From Planctomycetota bacterium (GTDB lineage Bacteria > Planctomycetota > UBA1135 > UBA2386): 5,707 bases of DNA. This document shows, one piece after another, positions 1 to 3,499 of the stretch. The stretch covers positions 1 to 5,707 of the forward strand of contig QJVU01000688.1 of NCBI GenBank assembly GCA_003235605.1, in the 5' to 3' direction. The notes under the pieces are model-generated. The model worked only from the letters and a program-made list of their open reading frames with translations, was not told where the DNA came from and did no database searches. The first letter of the stretch is position 1. Each line of letters opens with the position of its first letter. The translations under genes were made by a program, and so were the position numbers.

Positions 1-1
1 A

Positions 2-844
2 GTCTACATGGGCTTCAACGGCTCCTTGGTGATGCAGAACTGCCTGATCTGGGGCAACGTGGCCAAGGCCACGCAACCCCTGGTGAAACAGAACCTCAAC
101 CGCGGGACCGGCGCCCAGGTGGAGTACTCCTGTGTTCAGGCGCTCTTCCAGAAGATCCCCAACGAGGATCCGCCGAACCCGAAGGACTTTCCCGGCTGCA
201 TCGACAAGGATCCGATGTTGGTGGACGCGGATGGCCCGGACAATCGCTACGGAACTCCCGATGACGACCCCCGCCTGCAGGCCTCCTCCCCGTGTATCGA
301 CGCCGGAACCAACAACGGTCTCCCCGCCGGCACGGTCGCGGACCTGGGCGGCTACTTCCGATTCAAGGACGATCCCCTCACGAAGGACACCGGCCTGGGG
401 ACCGCGCCGATCGTCGACATGGGGGCCCATGAGTACGGCAGTTGGCCAGTTTTCTCGCTGACCGCCGACACAGAAGAGATCTCGCTCGCCAGCGGTGGAG
501 CACAGAACCTGGCTCTGGATGCCGCTACCGTCCACCAGAACCAGGGGTACTGGGTGTTCGGTTCCGTCAGTGGAACCAGCCCGGGAGTCCAACTCTGGCC
601 GGTGCACATCCCTCTCAACTACGACGCCTACACCACGATCACCTACGTCGCTCCGAACTCCGCCTGGCTCGTGTCCACGCGGGGAACCTTGGGCGGTAGC
701 GGCCGTGCGACGGCAAAGATCGTCGTGCCCAACAACCTCAAGCCATCCCTTGCCGGCTTGACCCTACATCACGCCTTCGTCACGTTCACCGGCGCATACT
801 TGCACATGGCGAGCAACGCGGTCGCGCTCCGACTCGTCCGCTAG
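2..844 (+). CDS. C-terminal part of a secreted choice-of-anchor-Q / parallel beta-helix protein (5' truncated)
   Basis: The frame is open to the left edge, with codons continuing upstream of the first ATG at 8, so the true start is outside the window. It ends at TAG 842-844. Counting from the ATG at 8, residues 9-17 (VMQNCLIWGN region) look like the last rungs of a right-handed parallel beta-helix. Residues 67-100 carry 'DKDPMLVDADGPDN', 'GTPDDDPRL' and 'SSPCIDAG', and residues 134-143 read 'PIVDMGAHEY'. This is the pattern of the choice-of-anchor-Q C-terminal segment found in large exported bacterial proteins. The Asp-rich stretch 73-87 could bind calcium, which is inference. Residues 148-278 form a separate beta-rich module ending 'SNAVALRLVR', which resembles the C-terminal module of many planctomycete exported proteins as I remember them. 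No enzymatic residues are identifiable. The role is probably cell-surface or secreted. The gene is convergent with the next one across 7 bp. Confidence 0.8.
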   Translation, partial: VYMGFNGSLVMQNCLIWGNVAKATQPLVKQNLNRGTGAQVEYSCVQALFQKIPNEDPPNPKDFPGCIDKDPMLVDADGPDNRYGTPDDDPRLQASSPCIDAGTNNGLPAGTVADLGGYFRFKDDPLTKDTGLGTAPIVDMGAHEYGSWPVFSLTADTEEISLASGGAQNLALDAATVHQNQGYWVFGSVSGTSPGVQLWPVHIPLNYDAYTTITYVAPNSAWLVSTRGTLGGSGRATAKIVVPNNLKPSLAGLTLHHAFVTFTGAYLHMASNAVALRLVR

Positions 845-852
845 TCCGAGTC
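831..852. terminator. Inverted repeat across two convergent stop codons, possible shared terminator
   Basis: GACTCG at 831-836 pairs with CGAGTC at 847-852 as a perfect 6-bp stem with a 10-nt loop. It contains the stop codon of the left (+) gene and touches that of the right (-) gene. Neither side is followed by a T-run, so it does not meet the usual intrinsic-terminator pattern. Its position between convergent genes 7 bp apart is the main reason to list it. A stem this short can occur by chance. Confidence 0.25.
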
Positions 853-1331
853 TAGGTCCCGGCGATCAGCCCCCGCTTCCACCTGCGCAGGTTCCGGGCA
901 GCCAGGAGCACGCCCGCGATGCAGACCAGGGGGATCGTCACGAGGTAGGGGTTCACGAACGACAGCAACAGCCCAAGCAGCACGAAGACCGCCAGCCAGA
1001 AGACCCGCGCCTGGAAGTAGGGCTGCACGCGCGTGAGGGCCGACGCGGTCTTCCAAATCCCCACCGCCGGCAGCAGCGGCAGGAGGAAGAACCACCCTGA
1101 CCGGGTGCCGCCGATCCCCGGCCCGATGACGACGAGGAACAAGAACACTACAAGACCGGTGGCGATGACGGTAAGGACCTTGATCGTCTGCTCGATGGCG
1201 AGGATGCGCGGGTTCTTGTTCCAGTACTCCCGGTAGTCGAGGGGCCTCGTAGACTGCTGGCAGCCGGCACAGCAGTTGGTCTCCTCGGGAAGAGTGGCGA
1301 AGCAGAACAGGCAGTAGCGGCGCGAGGCCAT
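852..1331 (-). CDS. Zinc-ribbon, four-helix integral membrane protein of unknown function
   Basis: The protein has 159 residues. The N-terminus carries two CxxC pairs, Cys7/Cys10 and Cys21/Cys24 (Cys20 is an extra neighbour), spaced like a small zinc ribbon. Four hydrophobic segments follow at about 49-70, 78-95, 107-126 and 128-145, and the C-terminal tail is basic (RNLRRWKR at 146-153). By the positive-inside rule the basic tail is cytoplasmic. With four helices this puts the zinc ribbon in the cytoplasm too, which is inference. Small zinc-ribbon membrane proteins of this shape are common in bacteria and mostly uncharacterised; I do not recognise a named family. The ATG at 1331 is preceded by an AGG/GAGG purine run at 1339-1346 on the coding strand's 5' side, which supports the start. 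The gene is divergent from the NHL gene (70 bp) and convergent with the left gene. Confidence 0.8.
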   Translation of the reverse strand: MASRRYCLFCFATLPEETNCCAGCQQSTRPLDYREYWNKNPRILAIEQTIKVLTVIATGLVVFLFLVVIGPGIGGTRSGWFFLLPLLPAVGIWKTASALTRVQPYFQARVFWLAVFVLLGLLLSFVNPYLVTIPLVCIAGVLLAARNLRRWKRGLIAGT

Positions 1332-1401
1332 GGCACGGCCTACCTCGGTCGGGTTCTTCGATTCACTGGCATTTCCGGCTATCGTGCCCAGAGGTCAACC
1401 C
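1332..1401. promoter_or_regulatory. 70-bp divergent intergenic region, presumed to hold both promoters
   Basis: Transcription of both flanking genes must start in or near this stretch, given the divergent starts at 1331 (-) and 1402 (+). I see no convincing -35/-10 pair. TATCGT at 1380-1385 is -10-like for the rightward gene but has no matching -35. The region is called from geometry, not from motif matches. Confidence 0.35.
1390..1395 (+). promoter_or_regulatory. Ribosome binding site fixing the NHL gene start at 1402
   Basis: AGAGGT lies 6 nt before the ATG at 1402. The in-frame upstream ATG at 1330 would add 24 residues with no signal-like character in front of a good MKK-hydrophobic start, and it would overlap the divergent gene's start codon. 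Both points favour 1402. Confidence 0.6.
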
Positions 1402-2322
1402 ATGAAGAAGTCTCTAGTGCTGGCGATCGGGCTGGCAGTCCTTGCCGGCCTGGCGGTGGTGCTCCGCAAGCCGATCAAGAGATGGTACAGGGCGTGGACC
1501 CTGGAAGTCTCGACCGGTCGTTTCCAAGACCCGGAGGGCCTGGCGGTGGATGCCGCCGGCAACCTCTACGTCGCCGACGAGGACTGGCAGCGCTTCACGG
1601 TCCTGGACCCCGCCGGCAACACGGTGGTCGCGTTTCAGCAGGTTGATGGATACACCGTCAACGGCAAGCCAGTGGCCATTACGACCGGCGACAGCCTGGT
1701 GTGCCTGGGCACGGGGCACGTGGTGCTGATCGCCCAGTTCAACCTGGCCGAGGTAAGGATCGCCGACGGCAAGGTGTCGCTGGTACGGGTGTACGGCAAA
1801 TTTGGCGATCCCGAAGGAATCGCTCGGGACCAGGAAACCGGCGACATCTACGTCACCGACGAGGACAACCGCCGCATCCAGGTGTTCAGCGCCAGCGGCG
1901 AGTCCAGGACGAGTTGGCCGGTTCCCCAGGATCCCGAGGGAATCCATGTAAACCGGGACCGGGTCTACGTGACCTTCAGCAAGGACGACTGGGTGGGGTG
2001 CTACGACAAGACGGGCAAGCTGCAGTTCCGATTCGGGGAAACGGGGAGCGGCCCGGGACAGTTGAGGAACCCCGACTTTGTATGCGTCGGGCCGGACGAC
2101 CTCCTCTACGTCACCGACCAGAAGAACGACCGCATCCAGGTGTTCGACAGTGAGGGCCACCACCGTCGCATCATTGGCGTACGCGGCACCGGGCCCGGGG
2201 AGTTCCGGGATCCAGAGGACCTGGCCTTTGACAGCGCCGGCAACCTGATCGTGGCCGATGGCGGCAACCACCGGATCCAGGTGCTGACCAGGGAAGGCAA
2301 GCCGCTCAGGGTGTTCGAGTAA
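1402..2322 (+). CDS. Membrane-anchored six-bladed NHL-repeat beta-propeller protein
   Basis: The protein has 306 residues. It begins MKK followed by a hydrophobic segment at about 4-21 and a basic stretch (RKPIKRWYR, 22-30). This looks like an uncleaved signal anchor; no clear signal-peptidase site is visible. The rest is NHL repeats: blade 1 at 40-75 (DPEGLAVDAAGNLYVADEDW), a degenerate blade 2 at about 81-122, blade 3 at 133-167 (DPEGIARD...IYVTDEDNRRIQVF), blade 4 at 176-208, blade 5 at 218-255 and blade 6 at 265-302 (DPEDLAFDSAGNLIVADGGNHRIQV). Six blades make a complete propeller, so the gene looks intact. NHL propellers usually bind protein, RNA or small ligands, and some are lyases. 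No catalytic zinc site is apparent, so a binding or scaffold role outside the membrane is the best guess. It ends at TAA and is transcribed divergently from the zinc-ribbon protein. Confidence 0.88.
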   Translation: MKKSLVLAIGLAVLAGLAVVLRKPIKRWYRAWTLEVSTGRFQDPEGLAVDAAGNLYVADEDWQRFTVLDPAGNTVVAFQQVDGYTVNGKPVAITTGDSLVCLGTGHVVLIAQFNLAEVRIADGKVSLVRVYGKFGDPEGIARDQETGDIYVTDEDNRRIQVFSASGESRTSWPVPQDPEGIHVNRDRVYVTFSKDDWVGCYDKTGKLQFRFGETGSGPGQLRNPDFVCVGPDDLLYVTDQKNDRIQVFDSEGHHRRIIGVRGTGPGEFRDPEDLAFDSAGNLIVADGGNHRIQVLTREGKPLRVFE

Positions 2323-2380
2323 CACCGCAGCGCGTCCCACAGCGACCGCCCCGAGGTGCGCCCGGCGTGCGATAGCGCAA

Positions 2381-2399
2381 CTTGGCGCGACCAGCCAAG
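2381..2399 (+). terminator. Weak hairpin downstream of the NHL gene
   Basis: CTTGGC 2381-2386 pairs perfectly with GCCAAG 2394-2399 across a 7-nt loop, about 60 nt after the NHL stop codon. No T-run follows, so termination here is only a possibility. Confidence 0.2.
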
Positions 2400-2499
2400 G
2401 ATTGCCCAACCCGCCGAAGGAGAGCTCATCCGCCGACCGTGAACTCCAAGGCGTTGGTCAGCCCTGCGCCACCCTGGGAGCATCGGATGAGGAACTGAC

Positions 2500-2570
2500 T
2501 GCAGGCACTGACACCGCACTGGGCTGCGTTCCTGGACACTCCTGAGAGCTTGAGGTGAAGGCTGCCTGCA
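2500..2570. repeat. 8-bp perfect inverted repeat, 55-nt spacer
   Basis: TGCAGGCA at 2500-2507 is the exact reverse complement of TGCCTGCA at 2563-2570. The pairing does not extend on either side. It lies 45-116 nt before the amidotransferase start, where an operator or leader RNA stem would be plausible. Chance is also possible. Confidence 0.3.
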
Positions 2571-2615
2571 CAGAGGTAAGGAGGTCTCGGGGTTCTGCGG
2601 GAGTAGACTGCCCGC

Positions 2616-3338
2616 ATGGGTCTGAGAATGCTCCTCCTTCAGGCAAGATTGCCGGATGACCCGGCCCGGGCACACGAGCACGGTTGCTTCGTGGCCAGCA
2701 CGGGCCTCAGGCCCGAGGACGTCGTACCCCACGATCTGACCGGGGGACCACCGTCCCTGACCCGCCTGCGGACCTTCGACATGTTGAGCGTGGGGGGCAG
2801 CGGCGACTTCTATGTCTCGAGGGGTGACCTGCCGGAGTTCGAGGCCTACCTGGACTTTCTGCGCGAGGTCGTCGCGTTGGGACATCCGACGTTTGCCTCC
2901 TGCTTCGGCTACCAGAGCCTGGCCCGGGCCCTGGGCGCTGAAGTGGTCCACGACCCCGCGAACGCCGAGGTCGGTACGTTCGAGCTCAACCTCACCGAGG
3001 CCGGGCGCTCCGATGCGTTGTTCCAGACGCTCCCGGAGAGGTTCTGGGCCCACCTCGGTCACAAGGACCGCGCTTGCTCCGCGCCCACGGGCACCCTCAA
3101 CCTGGCTGGCAGTGCCAGGAGTCCGTTTCAGGCCCTGCGCATCCCCGGGAAGCCGGTCTGGGCCTGCCAGTTTCATCCGGAAATGGACCGCGACGCCAGC
3201 CTGGAACGGTTGCGCTGCTACATGGCAGACTATGGACCGCCCGACCCCAAGGACGCGGAGGCAGCGTTCGCGCGCTTCCTGGAGACACCTGATACCTCGA
3301 AGCTGCTGGTCCAATTCCTGTCCCTGGTGTTCGGCTGA
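2616..3338 (+). CDS. Stand-alone class I (triad) glutamine amidotransferase-like protein, GuaA-N-type
   Basis: The protein has 240 residues. The class I glutamine amidotransferase fold is recognisable. 'DMLSVGGSGDFYV' (55-67) supplies the oxyanion-type glycine strand. 'PTFASCFGYQSLARALGAEV' (91-110) holds the nucleophile Cys96 in the elbow. 'FWAHLGHKDRACSAPTG' (143-159) matches the usual H-x-D-x-V-x-x-x-P region. 'VWACQFHPEMDRD' (181-193) supplies the catalytic His187 and Glu189. The first Gly of the common G-x-C-x-G elbow is Ala94, as I recall from one clade of unassigned members. The family releases ammonia from glutamine, or, in peptidase-like relatives, cleaves gamma-glutamyl bonds. No synthetase domain is fused and no synthetase gene is adjacent, so the substrate is unknown. 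Length fits a free-standing, probably cytosolic member. The start at 2616 is chosen because TAG at 2604-2606 closes the frame upstream; ATG 2628 is an alternative. The nearest purine run (GCGGGAG, 2597-2603) is 12 nt away, which is rather far. Confidence 0.85.
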   Translation: MGLRMLLLQARLPDDPARAHEHGCFVASTGLRPEDVVPHDLTGGPPSLTRLRTFDMLSVGGSGDFYVSRGDLPEFEAYLDFLREVVALGHPTFASCFGYQSLARALGAEVVHDPANAEVGTFELNLTEAGRSDALFQTLPERFWAHLGHKDRACSAPTGTLNLAGSARSPFQALRIPGKPVWACQFHPEMDRDASLERLRCYMADYGPPDPKDAEAAFARFLETPDTSKLLVQFLSLVFG

Positions 3339-3393
3339 CGTGTTCGCCAGGGACGTCCGCATGAGTGTGCTACCTGCCGACGTCTGCGAACTC

Positions 3394-3410
3394 CGGTGGT
3401 GAAGCCACCG
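3394..3410 (+). terminator. GC-rich hairpin downstream of the amidotransferase gene
   Basis: CGGTGG 3394-3399 pairs with CCACCG 3405-3410 around a 5-nt TGAAG loop, 55 nt after the stop codon. The stem is compact and strong, but no T-run follows. It could end the amidotransferase transcript or simply be a structured spacer before the next promoter. Confidence 0.35.
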
Positions 3411-3436
3411 ACAGCACTGGGTGCGCAGACCAGAAC

Positions 3437-3445
3437 TGATAGAAT
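3437..3445 (+). promoter_or_regulatory. Extended -10 promoter candidate for the tandem-repeat protein gene
   Basis: TGATAGAAT matches the extended -10 pattern TGn-TATAAT with one mismatch in the hexamer. No good -35 is found 16-18 bp upstream, which is tolerable for an extended -10 promoter. A transcript starting near 3452 would have a leader of about 48 nt. The location, just after a hairpin and before a strong ribosome binding site, fits. A sigma-70-type consensus may not apply fully in this organism. Confidence 0.4.
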
Positions 3446-3487
3446 CCCAGACTCTTGCCGGCGCACGCGGGTGTGACCCCCCAACCC

Positions 3488-3493
3488 AGGAGG
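3488..3493 (+). promoter_or_regulatory. Strong ribosome binding site fixing the start at 3500
   Basis: AGGAGG is a full Shine-Dalgarno core. Two in-frame ATG codons follow, at 3494 (directly abutting, too close) and 3500 (6 nt away, ideal). The site therefore picks 3500. Confidence 0.75.
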
Positions 3494-3499
3494 ATGACC

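Larger units (their letters stand above)
2323..2615. other. 293-bp intergenic stretch without a supportable gene
   Basis: No start codon with a ribosome binding site leads into a reading frame of credible length on either strand. The stretch holds a 6-bp hairpin (CTTGGC/GCCAAG, 2381-2399), an 8-bp inverted repeat with a 55-nt spacer (2500-2507 with 2563-2570), and a perfect TAAGGAGGT at 2577-2585 with no start codon at a normal distance. Promoter signals for the amidotransferase gene should lie here, but I cannot identify them. Confidence 0.6.

Noticed and set aside
1330..1401. Upstream ATG at 1330 as the NHL gene start
   Set aside because: It would overlap the divergent gene's start codon and put 24 non-signal residues ahead of a proper MKK-hydrophobic start that has its own ribosome binding site.
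1414..2409. Open frame of 331 codons on the minus strand
   Set aside because: It is antisense to the NHL propeller. Its apparent repeats are only the reverse-strand image of the NHL repeats.
2440..2502. 20-codon GTG frame in the intergenic stretch
   Set aside because: The nearest AAGGAG lies 17 nt upstream of the GTG, too far, and the peptide has no notable features.
3361..3402. 13-codon frame from ATG 3361 after the amidotransferase gene
   Set aside because: No ribosome binding site precedes it, and its end overlaps the hairpin. A frame this short is expected by chance.
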